A DNA stretch of 11,658 nucleotides from positions 1-11,658 of the forward strand of contig JAEZTD010000190.1 in NCBI GenBank assembly GCA_023443705.1, written 5' to 3'. The notes below the pieces were generated by a model. That model did no database searches, was not told the origin of the DNA, and saw nothing but the letters and a program-made list of their open reading frames with translations. Source of the stretch: Bacillota bacterium (lineage in GTDB: Bacteria; Bacillota; Clostridia; Christensenellales; Aristaeellaceae). The position numbers and the translations under genes were made by a program. Shown here piece after piece: positions 1-5,964 of this stretch (its first letter is position 1; every line of letters starts with the position of its first letter).

Positions 1-252
1 GAGGAAGGCGACGAGCATCAGCGCGTCCACGATCCACATCAGCCGCGTCCGGCTGTCCGCGGTGCGCAGTTTTACCGTCACGCGGCGGATCCACTCGAAG
101 TTCAGCCCCTTGTGGACGAAGAACACAGCGATGAGCAAAAGCCCGCCAATCTCGTGAAACGCAAGGCCCAGCGCCTGCTTTCTGTACATCAGCGCGATCA
201 CCACGATCATGAGGACATCCAGCGCGACTTTGACAACCGTTTTCTTCTTCAT
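1..252 (-). CDS. DUF4405-like membrane protein (N-terminal part, runs off the left edge)
   Basis: Eighty-four codons are visible and the rest lies beyond the left edge. The start ATG (250-252 on the plus strand) has an AAGGAG ribosome binding site at 261-266 with 8-nt spacing. The N-terminus has a short Lys-rich head (MKKKTV), a first membrane helix (about residues 6-22), then a HEIGGLLLIAVFFVHKGLN stretch forming a second helix with two histidines (about residues 34 and 45). A third hydrophobic segment begins near residue 76. An HE-G...H pair in adjacent helices is typical of DUF4405 proteins, which resemble small cytochrome b-type membrane domains; possible haem binding is inference. A direct repeat resembling a response-regulator site lies just upstream. 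The gene is in the same direction as the XRE/membrane pair but separated by 172 nt containing a hairpin, so it is probably a separate transcript. The family call is by motif recognition only. Confidence 0.68.
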   Translation of the reverse strand, partial: MKKKTVVKVALDVLMIVVIALMYRKQALGLAFHEIGGLLLIAVFFVHKGLNFEWIRRVTVKLRTADSRTRLMWIVDALMLVAFL

Positions 253-299
253 TCGGTTCACTCCTTGTACGCCCATTTTCCCACGATTATTTGAGACCG

Positions 300-318
300 G
301 CGTGAACAAAGCGTGAAC
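300..318 (-). promoter_or_regulatory. Direct repeat GCGTGAAC with 11-bp period; candidate OmpR/PhoB-type site
   Basis: GCGTGAAC occurs at 300-307 and again at 311-318 (GTTCACGC twice on the minus strand), 11 bp apart, about 50-70 nt upstream of the DUF4405-like gene. Two short direct repeats with 11-bp period near a promoter are the usual layout for OmpR/PhoB-family response regulators. The -10 element downstream (TCAAAT, 17 nt after the first minus-strand TTCACG) is weak, as expected for an activator-dependent promoter. No regulator gene is visible in the window, so the assignment is inference. Confidence 0.3.
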
Positions 319-363
319 GGAACCGCGTAAAACGGCGGCGAGGACGCTAATTTCTTGCGCGAT

Positions 364-398
364 AAAGCGCTCGCGATGCGTGATTCGCGGGCGCTTTT
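364..398 (-). terminator. Hairpin between the membrane-protein gene and the DUF4405-like gene
   Basis: AAAGCGC (364-370) pairs with GCGCTTT (391-397), and inside it CGCG (372-375) pairs with CGCG (386-389), each separated by one unpaired base, with a 10-nt loop. Only three U residues follow on the minus strand and four on the plus strand, so it would be a weak terminator for the XRE/membrane-protein transcript, possibly working in both directions. Confidence 0.35.
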
Positions 399-424
399 GG
401 CGGGTTTCAATGGGTGGCGAAGCG

Positions 425-883
425 TCAATACTTTCTGCTGTAGTAGAACCACAGCCCGGCTTTTGTAAACGCGATGAACGACGCGACCATCAGAAGCGTA
501 AACCCGACGACCTCCTGCCCCGCGAAAAGGAGGCCCATGCCCGCGAACAGCACAACCCCCATCACAAATTTGAGCGCCCAGCCGCCGGTCTTAGTTTGGA
601 TCATCAGGTAGCGCTCGTCATGCTCCTGGACGTACATTTCCTTTAGTTTTGCGTCGTCCTTCAAAACCTTCCACATCCGAACAATCCGAACGATCATGAC
701 GGCCGCCATCGCGAAGAAGATGCCCGAGTACATCCCCGTTGAAAAGTCGCGCATGTGCGCATCGCTGCCGATGGACCGAAGATAGCCATAGACGCCCGCC
801 GAACCGATGAAGACCAGCGCGCAGGCCGCGCAGACGATTAAGACGACCATCCTCCGCTTGACCGCGTTGCGATATTCCGACAT
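425..883 (-). CDS. Small four-helix membrane protein paired with an XRE regulator
   Basis: This 152-residue protein starts at ATG 881-883, one base after the XRE stop, with GGAGG 9 nt upstream inside the end of the XRE gene, so the two are translated as one unit. Hydrophobic segments lie at about residues 12-35, 47-68, 103-121 and 126-146. A charged loop (about 70-100, including KDDAKLKEMYVQEHDERY) separates the two helix pairs, and the protein ends in a basic SRKY tail. It resembles DUF2178/DUF6442-type proteins, which in Firmicutes are commonly encoded beside a small Cro/CI-type regulator; their function is unknown. No catalytic motif or signal peptide was recognised. The longer in-frame extension upstream overlaps the XRE gene in another frame and is not believed. 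The existence of the gene is well supported, the family name less so. Confidence 0.8.
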   Translation of the reverse strand: MSEYRNAVKRRMVVLIVCAACALVFIGSAGVYGYLRSIGSDAHMRDFSTGMYSGIFFAMAAVMIVRIVRMWKVLKDDAKLKEMYVQEHDERYLMIQTKTGGWALKFVMGVVLFAGMGLLFAGQEVVGFTLLMVASFIAFTKAGLWFYYSRKY

Positions 884-884
884 T

Positions 885-1091
885 TCATTCAACCTCCACA
901 TCCGAAAAATCAAAGACCTCTTCAATCTGCAGCCCGAAGTGCTTGGCGATCTTGTAGGCCAGAACCAGAGACGCCGTGTACTTGCCCACCTCCAGCGAGG
1001 TGATCGTCTGGCGCGTGACGCCCACTGCCTGTGCCAGCTCTTCCTGTGAGAGCTTTCGCTGCTTGCGCAGTTCCGGTATCCTCGTGCGCAT
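885..1091 (-). CDS. XRE-family (Cro/CI-type) transcriptional regulator
   Basis: A 68-residue protein that is almost entirely one HTH_3 domain. It opens with MRTRIPELRKQRKLSQEELA, then the recognition region VGVTRQTITSLEVGKY and a closing helix ALAYKIAKHFG-like segment, and ends in an acidic tail (EEVFDFSDVEVE). This is the single-domain YozG-like layout. The ATG at 1089-1091 was chosen because AAAGGAG ends 7 nt upstream; a TTG six codons earlier (1109) would sit on that ribosome binding site. It lies first in a two-gene unit with the membrane protein. Three near-identical repeats with 23-bp spacing overlap its promoter, so it probably represses its own operon. What signal it senses, if any, is not visible. 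Confidence 0.9.
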   Translation of the reverse strand: MRTRIPELRKQRKLSQEELAQAVGVTRQTITSLEVGKYTASLVLAYKIAKHFGLQIEEVFDFSDVEVE

Positions 1092-1116
1092 CTGCCCACT
1101 CCTTTCCAACCATCAT

Positions 1117-1176
1117 GCATAGCGTGCTTTACATTTTTAGCATAGCGTGCTTTGCGATAGATGTCAAGCGCGCTTT
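1117..1176 (-). promoter_or_regulatory. Promoter of the XRE/membrane operon with three phased operator repeats
   Basis: On the minus strand, TTGACA (1162-1167) is followed after 17 nt by TATGCT (1139-1144), a good sigma-A promoter. AGCGTGCTTT begins at 1121 and 1144, and AGCGCGCTTT at 1167: three copies exactly 23 bp apart. The first two copies extend to the identical 14-mer GCATAGCGTGCTTT (1117-1130 and 1140-1153). One repeat lies in the spacer, one just downstream of the -10 and one at the -35. The ~2-helical-turn phasing puts all copies on one DNA face, which fits cooperative binding by the XRE protein; that link is inference. Confidence 0.72.
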
Positions 1177-1219
1177 GCAAATCTGCGTTGTTAAGTATTG
1201 CGTACAGACGCGAGGGCGA

Positions 1220-1244
1220 AGAAAAAGGCCCGCGCTTGGCGGGC
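1220..1244 (-). terminator. Rho-independent terminator reading leftwards
   Basis: GCCCGC (1228-1233) and GCGGGC (1239-1244) form a six-base-pair GC stem with a 5-nt loop. On the minus strand it is followed by CCTTTTTCTTC (U-tract over 1220-1227). It would end transcripts coming from the LacI gene or from an RNA made across 1245-1495, and it separates them from the XRE promoter. Confidence 0.68.
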
Positions 1245-1278
1245 AAAAGCCTTGGCATAGAAAACTATGAGGTGTTTC

Positions 1279-1492
1279 TTCCCGGCGACATGCGCGGACG
1301 AAGGGCAGAGAACCTCGTCGTCTACTTCAATCGTTCCCGGCGACATGCGCGCCGGGAACGGTTTCTGTAACCAGTGCGAACACTGGTTGAAGAAACGATT
1401 CCTCAAGTCAGCGAGCCGCCCGAAATCCAAAGGATTTCAGGCGAGCGCAGAGGAGCCCTCTGCGGGAAAAGACGCGAAGCGGATTTTCCCGC
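1279..1492 (-). other. Array of consecutive hairpins; candidate structured RNA or repeat element
   Basis: This is the main part of a 404-nt stretch without a protein gene (1092-1495). Visible hairpins are: 1332-1342 with 1350-1360 (11 bp, perfect); 1369-1376 with 1381-1388 (8 bp, CGAA loop); 1422-1428 with 1432-1438 (7 bp, extended by CGCC/GGCG past one mismatch); 1446-1453 with 1457-1464 (8 bp, 3-nt loop); and 1462-1470 with 1484-1492 (9 bp, loop 13). The last two overlap by three bases, so they may be alternatives. An 18-base direct repeat occurs at 1279-1296 and 1334-1351. The array starts 3 nt after the LacI stop and ends before the minus-strand terminator at 1220-1244, so a minus-strand RNA is likelier. 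Open frames here lack ribosome binding sites and look accidental. No known RNA family was recognised. Confidence 0.45.
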
Positions 1493-1495
1493 CTT

Positions 1496-2509
1496 TTAGC
1501 TGCTCGTTCTCGCAACCAGTTCCACATCCATGACCCGGCACTCGTAAGGGGTTTCCTGTCGGCCTTCGATGCGGCGCAGCAGAAGCTCCGCTGTGTGGCG
1601 GGTTTCGGCCTTTTTGTCGGCGGAGATGGAGGTGAGTCCGAAGGGTATGCACATGTGCGAGAGGATGTCGTCAAACCCGGCCATGCGCACGTCCTCCGGG
1701 ATGCGAAGCCCGTGCTCCTGAAGCCAGCAGGCGGCTTCCAGCGCCATCAGGTCGCTGAAGGCGAAGACGCCATCAAAGCGAAGGCCTCCAGCGCTCAGTT
1801 CGTCCAGCGCGCGGCGCACGCTGCCCGCCATCGACGACGGCACGCTGCGCTCCACCGGCGTGAGGCCGGCCTCCCGGAGCGCGTCCCGGTAGCCGCGGCC
1901 CCGCTCCCGCGCCGAGGAGATTATCTCCGGGCCGTTGAGGAAGAGAATCCGGCCGCAGCCCCGGTCGATCAGGTGGCGGGTGGCGATCAGCGCGCCCTTG
2001 TAGTCCGCCCAGACCACCGCGTCCCGCTCGAGATCCGGAAACGCGCGGCCGGACAATACGTAGGGCACGTGGTGCTGGTCCATGAGATCGAGGGCTTCGC
2101 GCCCCTTCTGGCAGGGGCAGAGCACCACGCCGTCCACCTGGCGGCTGATGGCGGTGCGCACCGCCCGGCGCTCCAGCGCCTCGTCCTCGTCGGTGTTCAG
2201 GATGAGCACCTGGTAGCCGTGGCGGCGCAGTTCCTCTTCCAATTCCCGGATTTTGATGGCGAAAAGCATGTTGGAGACGTCGCCGAAGATCAGCGCCACC
2301 GTGTGGGTGCGCCCCGAACGCAGCGAACTGGCCACCACGTTGTGGACGTAGCCCATCTCCCGGGCGACCTTGCGGATGTGGTCGCGGGTCTCCTGCGCGA
2401 CGGAGGTGGAGTTACGCAGCGCCTGGGAGACCGTGTTGGCCGTGTAGCCGGTGCGCTCCGCAATGCTCTTGAGCGTCGGCAGGCCGTCCTTTGTTTTCAG
2501 TCGAGCCAT
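1496..2509 (-). CDS. LacI/PurR-family transcriptional regulator
   Basis: The protein has 337 residues, the usual LacI-family length. Residues about 11-58 are the DNA-binding domain, with the helix-turn-helix LKSIAERTGYTANTVSQAL and the hinge helix region NVVASSLRSGRTHTVALIF. The rest is a periplasmic-binding-protein-like effector domain, with RQVDGVVLCPC, FDGVFAFSDLMALEA and IPEDVRMAGFDD as characteristic segments. The start at 2507-2509 has GAGGAG 4 nt upstream and places the HTH at the very N-terminus as usual; an upstream in-frame extension would run through the promoter. The gene is divergent from the radical enzyme operon, with 224 nt between them holding both promoters and a palindrome with central CG, so it most likely controls that operon. 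Members usually sense sugars or nucleosides, but the effector cannot be read from the sequence. Confidence 0.93.
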   Translation of the reverse strand: MARLKTKDGLPTLKSIAERTGYTANTVSQALRNSTSVAQETRDHIRKVAREMGYVHNVVASSLRSGRTHTVALIFGDVSNMLFAIKIRELEEELRRHGYQVLILNTDEDEALERRAVRTAISRQVDGVVLCPCQKGREALDLMDQHHVPYVLSGRAFPDLERDAVVWADYKGALIATRHLIDRGCGRILFLNGPEIISSARERGRGYRDALREAGLTPVERSVPSSMAGSVRRALDELSAGGLRFDGVFAFSDLMALEAACWLQEHGLRIPEDVRMAGFDDILSHMCIPFGLTSISADKKAETRHTAELLLRRIEGRQETPYECRVMDVELVARTSS

Positions 2510-2555
2510 GTTGCTCCTCTTCGACGCCGCGCAGCGCGCGGTTATTTTAATGTAA

Positions 2556-2583
2556 ATTATAGCGCGTTTTGCCCATTTGTCAA
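2556..2583 (-). promoter_or_regulatory. Consensus sigma-A promoter for the LacI-family gene
   Basis: On the minus strand TTGACA (2578-2583) and TATAAT (2556-2561) are separated by 16 nt, with both hexamers matching consensus. The start codon is about 47 nt downstream of the -10. The stretch stands out as AT-rich against the GC-rich surroundings. Confidence 0.82.
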
Positions 2584-2666
2584 ACGGTGGCCCGACGGCA
2601 CGGGGTTTTGTTGAAAACGTGGTTGCGCATAAGGCCGAAACGTACAATAATATTTAGAATATCCTA

Positions 2667-2695
2667 TTGAATTATCGATAATATGATGCTATACT
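2667..2695 (+). promoter_or_regulatory. Promoter of the glycyl radical enzyme operon with embedded palindrome
   Basis: TTGAAT (2667-2672) and TATACT (2690-2695) are 17 nt apart. The perfect 12-bp palindrome ATTATCGATAAT (2671-2682) starts in the -35 hexamer and fills the left half of the spacer. A palindrome with central CG, placed where binding blocks polymerase, fits a LacI-family operator, and the divergent LacI gene is the obvious candidate regulator. Promoter and palindrome are seen directly; the pairing with the regulator is inferred. Confidence 0.75.
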
Positions 2696-2711
2696 CTGCG
2701 TATTGACAGGG

Positions 2712-2721
2712 GCGTTAACGC
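2712..2721. promoter_or_regulatory. Second palindrome, immediately before the activase ribosome binding site
   Basis: GCGTTAACGC is a perfect 10-bp palindrome ending one base before the AAAGGAG (2722-2728) of the activase gene. It lies about 10 nt past the probable transcription start, so it could be an auxiliary operator or could act at the RNA level near the ribosome binding site. It does not share a core with the upstream palindrome apart from dyad symmetry, so one protein binding both is uncertain. Confidence 0.3.
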
Positions 2722-2733
2722 AAAGGAGAACCG

Positions 2734-3786
2734 ATGGCTGCGGGCGTTGTGTTTGACATTGAGGAGTTTGCGGTCTACGACGGGCCGGGCATCCGGACGG
2801 TGGTCTTTCTCAAGGGTTGTCCGCTCAGGTGCCGGTGGTGCCACAACCCGGAGAGCTTTTTGAAAAAATCGCAGCGGCTGAAGAGCCGCGATTTGTGCGT
2901 GAATTGCGGCACCTGCCGGGCGGCATGCCCGAAGGGGCTGGACAGGGACGCCTTCGGGGCATCCCGTGAAGATGACCGCGCGGGCGTCCGGGTGGGCGAT
3001 TCGGAAGCGGCGCGGGGTGAGGAACGGGATAGAGAGGCCGGATGGGAGAGCGACGCTCATGGGGCGCGGGGTGCGGAACGGAGCGGAGAGGCCAGCCGGG
3101 AACGCGGGGCGCGCGGCGCCTGCGAGGCGTGCGACGCCTGCGAGGCGTGCGACGCCTGCGGGGAATGCGTCAAGGCGTGCCCCAGGGGCGCGCTGCGCAT
3201 CGCCGGGCGGGAGATGACGGCGGCGGAGGTTTCACGGCGGGTTTTGAAGAACGCGCGGGCGCTCACGATGAGCGGCGGCGGCGTGACCTTCTCCGGCGGC
3301 GAAGCGCTGATGCAGCCGGATTTCGTGATCGAAGCGCGGGCGCTGATGAGGGGTCTCAACGCGGCCATAGAAACTTCCGGCTATGCAGAGGCCGAGGTGT
3401 TCCGGCGCGTCGTCCAAGAGATGGACCTGGTGTTGATGGACGTCAAACTGGCCGACCCGGCGGCGCACAAAAAATGGACCGGCGCGGATAACAGACTGAT
3501 CCTTGAAAACCTCGCGTGGCTGAAGAATTCCGGCATCCCGTTCCGGGCGCGTGTGCCGCTGATCCCGACGGTCACAGACGTTCGGGAAAACCTCGCCGCG
3601 ATCGCGCGGCTTCTGGACGGCGCAAAAAACCTCGAGCGGGTGGAACTTTTGCGCTACAACCGCGCCGCGGGCGCGAAATACGCCCAGACAGGGCTTTTTT
3701 ACAAACCGGACTTTCCCGAGGATCAAACGCCAGACGCCTGGGCGGAACCATTTACGAAGCGCGGCATGGAGGTCATCACACTATGA
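2734..3786 (+). CDS. Glycyl radical enzyme activating enzyme (radical SAM)
   Basis: This 350-residue radical-SAM protein should abstract a hydrogen from the glycine of the enzyme encoded next. The N-terminus carries YDGPGIRTVVFLKGC and the radical-SAM cluster motif CPLRCRWC (Cys29, Cys33, Cys36). A ferredoxin-like insert follows: first cluster Cys55, 58, 61, 65; second cluster most likely Cys139, 142, 145, 149. The SAM-binding GGE is at 188-190 within SGGGVTFSGGEA; DVKLADP and TGADNRLILENL follow, then VPLIPTVTD and ELLRYN. AAAGGAG lies 5 nt before the ATG. Unusual points are about 60 extra hydrophilic residues (70-129) between the two ferredoxin motifs and four evenly spaced CxxC steps ahead of the last motif. 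The stop overlaps the next start (ATGA), so the two genes are translationally coupled. The class is certain, the partner clear from context. Confidence 0.95.
   Translation: MAAGVVFDIEEFAVYDGPGIRTVVFLKGCPLRCRWCHNPESFLKKSQRLKSRDLCVNCGTCRAACPKGLDRDAFGASREDDRAGVRVGDSEAARGEERDREAGWESDAHGARGAERSGEASRERGARGACEACDACEACDACGECVKACPRGALRIAGREMTAAEVSRRVLKNARALTMSGGGVTFSGGEALMQPDFVIEARALMRGLNAAIETSGYAEAEVFRRVVQEMDLVLMDVKLADPAAHKKWTGADNRLILENLAWLKNSGIPFRARVPLIPTVTDVRENLAAIARLLDGAKNLERVELLRYNRAAGAKYAQTGLFYKPDFPEDQTPDAWAEPFTKRGMEVITL
3009..3156 (+). repeat. In-frame tandem duplications inside the activase gene
   Basis: Two 31-bp segments, 3009-3039 and 3063-3093, match at 26 positions and are offset by 54 bp (18 codons). 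Right after this, 3121-3138 and 3139-3156 are an exact 18-bp tandem duplication encoding CEACDA twice. All offsets are multiples of three, so the reading frame is kept. This explains the extra length between the two ferredoxin motifs. Confidence 0.8.
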
Positions 3787-5720
3787 ACGAGCACCTGAGA
3801 AGCCTTTCCCCGGAGGAAGCCGGGGCCATCGAAGAAGCCATCCAGAACCCTAAGCTGACGCTCGCCCAGCGGGCGGCGCTCAGGCTGAAGCTGTTTTTGG
3901 AGAACGAGCGGATTGTGAAGAACCCCGGCGAGCGCATCCATGCCTGGCGGACGCTTGAGCGCTTTCCCGACATCTACGCGCCCGGCGAGCGCGAAAGGCT
4001 CCAGGCCGGGCATCACGTCCACGAGCAGGGCCGGATTTGCAACATTTCCTCCGACTGGGGCGACGTGCTGCGCGGCGGGCTTCTGCCCCGACGCGAAAAG
4101 GCGACGGACGAGGCGAAGGCCGCCATCGACGCAGTGGTCGCCTACGCCGACCGGTACGGCGACGAGAACCTCTCCCGAGCCATCCGAACCGGCGCGGCGG
4201 GTTACCTCGAGGCGCTGAACGCTTTTAGAATCCTGCACTTTGCGCTTTGGGCGTCAAACGTCTACCACAACACCGTCGGCCGGTTCGACCAGTACATGTG
4301 GCCGTTCCTTGCCGCCGACATGGAAAAGGGCATGACCGAGGACGAGGCGCTCGATCTCACGAGCGAATTCTTCCTGTCCTTCAACCGAGACAGCGACCTG
4401 TACATCGGCATGCAGCAGGGCGACAACGGCCAGAGCCTGATGCTGGGCGGCTGCGACCGCGAGGGGAAGAGCGCCGTCAACCCGCTGACCGCGATCTGCC
4501 TCAGGGCGAGCCTTAGAAACCGGCGCATCGACCCAAAGATCAACCTCAGGGTGGACAGAGACACGCCGCTATCCCTCTACGAACTGGCCACCGAGCTGAC
4601 AAAGCAAGGGCTGGGCTTCCCCCAGTACGCGAACGACGACGTGGTGATCCCCGCCCTCGTCCAAATGGGCTACGACATCGAGGACGCGCGGGACTACACC
4701 GTCGCGGCCTGCTGGGAGTTCATCATCCCCGGCGTCGCGGTGGACATCCCCAACATCGGCGCGGTGTCGCTGGCGGGGGTGGTGTCCAAAGTGATCCGCG
4801 AAAACCTGGCCGGGTGCGAGACGTATGAGAACCTGATGGAAAAGGTGCGGGCGGCCATCCGTGAGGACGCGGCGGGTACGATGGCGGCGCTTTCGCCGCT
4901 CTTCATGGAGCCCGCGCCGTGGCAGACCGCGCTGATGGCCGATGTTTCCCGCGATGTGAGCGAGGGCGCGAAGTACCAGAACTACGGCTTCCACGGCACC
5001 GGCTTCGCTACCGCCGTCGACCAGCTGGCCGCCGTGAAGCGGTACGTGTTCGACGAGAAAACCATCTCGCCCCGGACGCTGATCGACGCGCTCGAGGACA
5101 ATTTTGAAGGGAACCCCGGCCTCGGGCGGATGCTCCGGAAGGACGCGCCCAAGCTGGGCCGGGATGAGGGCTGCGAAGAAATCGCCGATGCGCTGCTCGA
5201 CGCCTTTGCCGACGCGCTGGAGCCGCTTCGCACCGAGCACGGCGGGCGCGTGCGCGCAGGAACCGGCTCCGCCATGTATTACCTGTGGCACTCGAGGGAA
5301 TTGGGCGCGACTGCCGATGGAAGAAAGGCCGGGGAGCCGCTTTCCGCGAACTTCTCGCCCTCTTTGACGCTTCGGGACGCCGGGCCGCTGTCCGTCATCG
5401 GCGCGATGGCGCGCAAGGGCCTCTCCCGGGTGATGAACGGCGGGCCGCTGACGCTGGAACTGCACGATACCGTGTTCAGACACCCCGAGGGCGTCACCAA
5501 GGTCGCGCAGCTCGTTAAGGCGTACATCCTGATGGGCGGGCACCAGCTGCAGCTCAACGCCGTTTCCCGCGAAGAGATGCTGGACGCGCAAAGGAACCCC
5601 GACGCGCACCGGAACCTGATCGTCCGCGTCTGGGGCTGGAGCGGCCACTTCGTGCAGCTGGACAAGGGGTATCAGGATCAGATCATCGAGCGCACTTCCT
5701 TTGGTCTTGATGGGCAATGA
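3783..5720 (+). CDS. Short glycyl radical enzyme, substrate unassigned (Cys-Trp-Glu active site)
   Basis: A 645-residue member of the PFL/glycyl radical enzyme superfamily. The radical site is RVWGWSG near the C-terminus (Gly618, 28 residues from the end), followed by the usual YQDQIIERTSF. The active-site cysteine is Cys310 in VAACWEFIIPG. A Glu two residues after the Cys (Cys310-x-Glu312) is typical of dehydratase and lyase members such as glycerol dehydratase or CutC, not of pyruvate formate-lyase, which has a Cys-Cys pair. The Cys-to-Gly distance (308) is near the family's usual 315-330, but the part before the Cys is roughly 100 residues shorter than in most members. The start overlaps the activase stop (ATGA) and GGAGG lies 10 nt upstream; a longer in-frame extension is activase sequence in another frame. 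Acts in the anaerobic cytoplasm. The substrate cannot be assigned. Confidence 0.9.
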   Translation: MNEHLRSLSPEEAGAIEEAIQNPKLTLAQRAALRLKLFLENERIVKNPGERIHAWRTLERFPDIYAPGERERLQAGHHVHEQGRICNISSDWGDVLRGGLLPRREKATDEAKAAIDAVVAYADRYGDENLSRAIRTGAAGYLEALNAFRILHFALWASNVYHNTVGRFDQYMWPFLAADMEKGMTEDEALDLTSEFFLSFNRDSDLYIGMQQGDNGQSLMLGGCDREGKSAVNPLTAICLRASLRNRRIDPKINLRVDRDTPLSLYELATELTKQGLGFPQYANDDVVIPALVQMGYDIEDARDYTVAACWEFIIPGVAVDIPNIGAVSLAGVVSKVIRENLAGCETYENLMEKVRAAIREDAAGTMAALSPLFMEPAPWQTALMADVSRDVSEGAKYQNYGFHGTGFATAVDQLAAVKRYVFDEKTISPRTLIDALEDNFEGNPGLGRMLRKDAPKLGRDEGCEEIADALLDAFADALEPLRTEHGGRVRAGTGSAMYYLWHSRELGATADGRKAGEPLSANFSPSLTLRDAGPLSVIGAMARKGLSRVMNGGPLTLELHDTVFRHPEGVTKVAQLVKAYILMGGHQLQLNAVSREEMLDAQRNPDAHRNLIVRVWGWSGHFVQLDKGYQDQIIERTSFGLDGQ

Positions 5721-5789
5721 AAACCCGCTGGCGTACCAGACATCCCATACTGCGCGTTTTGTTGTAATTTATGTTTCCTGATGATCTGA

Positions 5790-5826
5790 GCGCCTGCGCG
5801 GCAACCGGCTGCGCGGGCGCTTTTTT
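5790..5826 (+). terminator. Terminator of the glycyl radical enzyme operon
   Basis: GCGCCTGCGC (5790-5799) pairs with GCGCGGGCGC (5811-5820), with one G-U pair and a partly paired inner loop, followed by six T residues (5821-5826). It lies 70 nt past the enzyme stop and separates the operon from the flavodoxin-like gene. Confidence 0.85.
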
Positions 5827-5845
5827 GCGCGCGAGGCGCATATGC

Positions 5846-5874
5846 TTGACAGTGGCGCGGCTTTATGCCATGAT
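5846..5874 (+). promoter_or_regulatory. Probable promoter of the flavodoxin-like gene
   Basis: TTGACA (5846-5851) is followed after 17 nt by CATGAT (5869-5874). The -35 is perfect and the -10 matches consensus at four of six positions. The start codon is about 85 nt downstream, leaving a 5' leader of roughly 80 nt in which no known riboswitch was recognised. Confidence 0.5.
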
Positions 5875-5964
5875 GGAAACGTAAAGATGCCGGGGATTTC
5901 CGGTGAATCGGAGGAGATTTTGAGGCGGCGGTACAAGTGCGACCGACGATATGGGAGGGATTGT

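Noticed and set aside
1191..1430. Minus-strand frame of 79 codons in the hairpin region.
   Set aside because: It spans strong hairpins and a terminator, lacks a ribosome binding site and has no recognisable domain. If homologous frames were found conserved with synonymous changes, this should be revisited.
1595..2614. Plus-strand frame opposite the LacI gene (339 codons).
   Set aside because: Its composition is that of an antisense shadow and it runs through the LacI promoter; the LacI protein is unmistakable.
3516..3782. N-terminal extension of the glycyl radical enzyme frame.
   Set aside because: It overlaps the conserved C-terminal part of the activase in another frame; the ATGA overlap start with GGAGG is far better.
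4569..5717. Long open frame antisense to the glycyl radical enzyme gene (382 codons).
   Set aside because: It is a GC-rich shadow frame with no family resemblance and no ribosome binding site; the plus-strand enzyme is clear.
5890..5903. A 14-base exact inverse match between 5890-5903 and 9125-9138 (CCGGAAATCCCCGG in the second).
   Set aside because: It is short, GC-rich and self-complementary in part; without a wider match it may be chance. A genome-wide count would decide.
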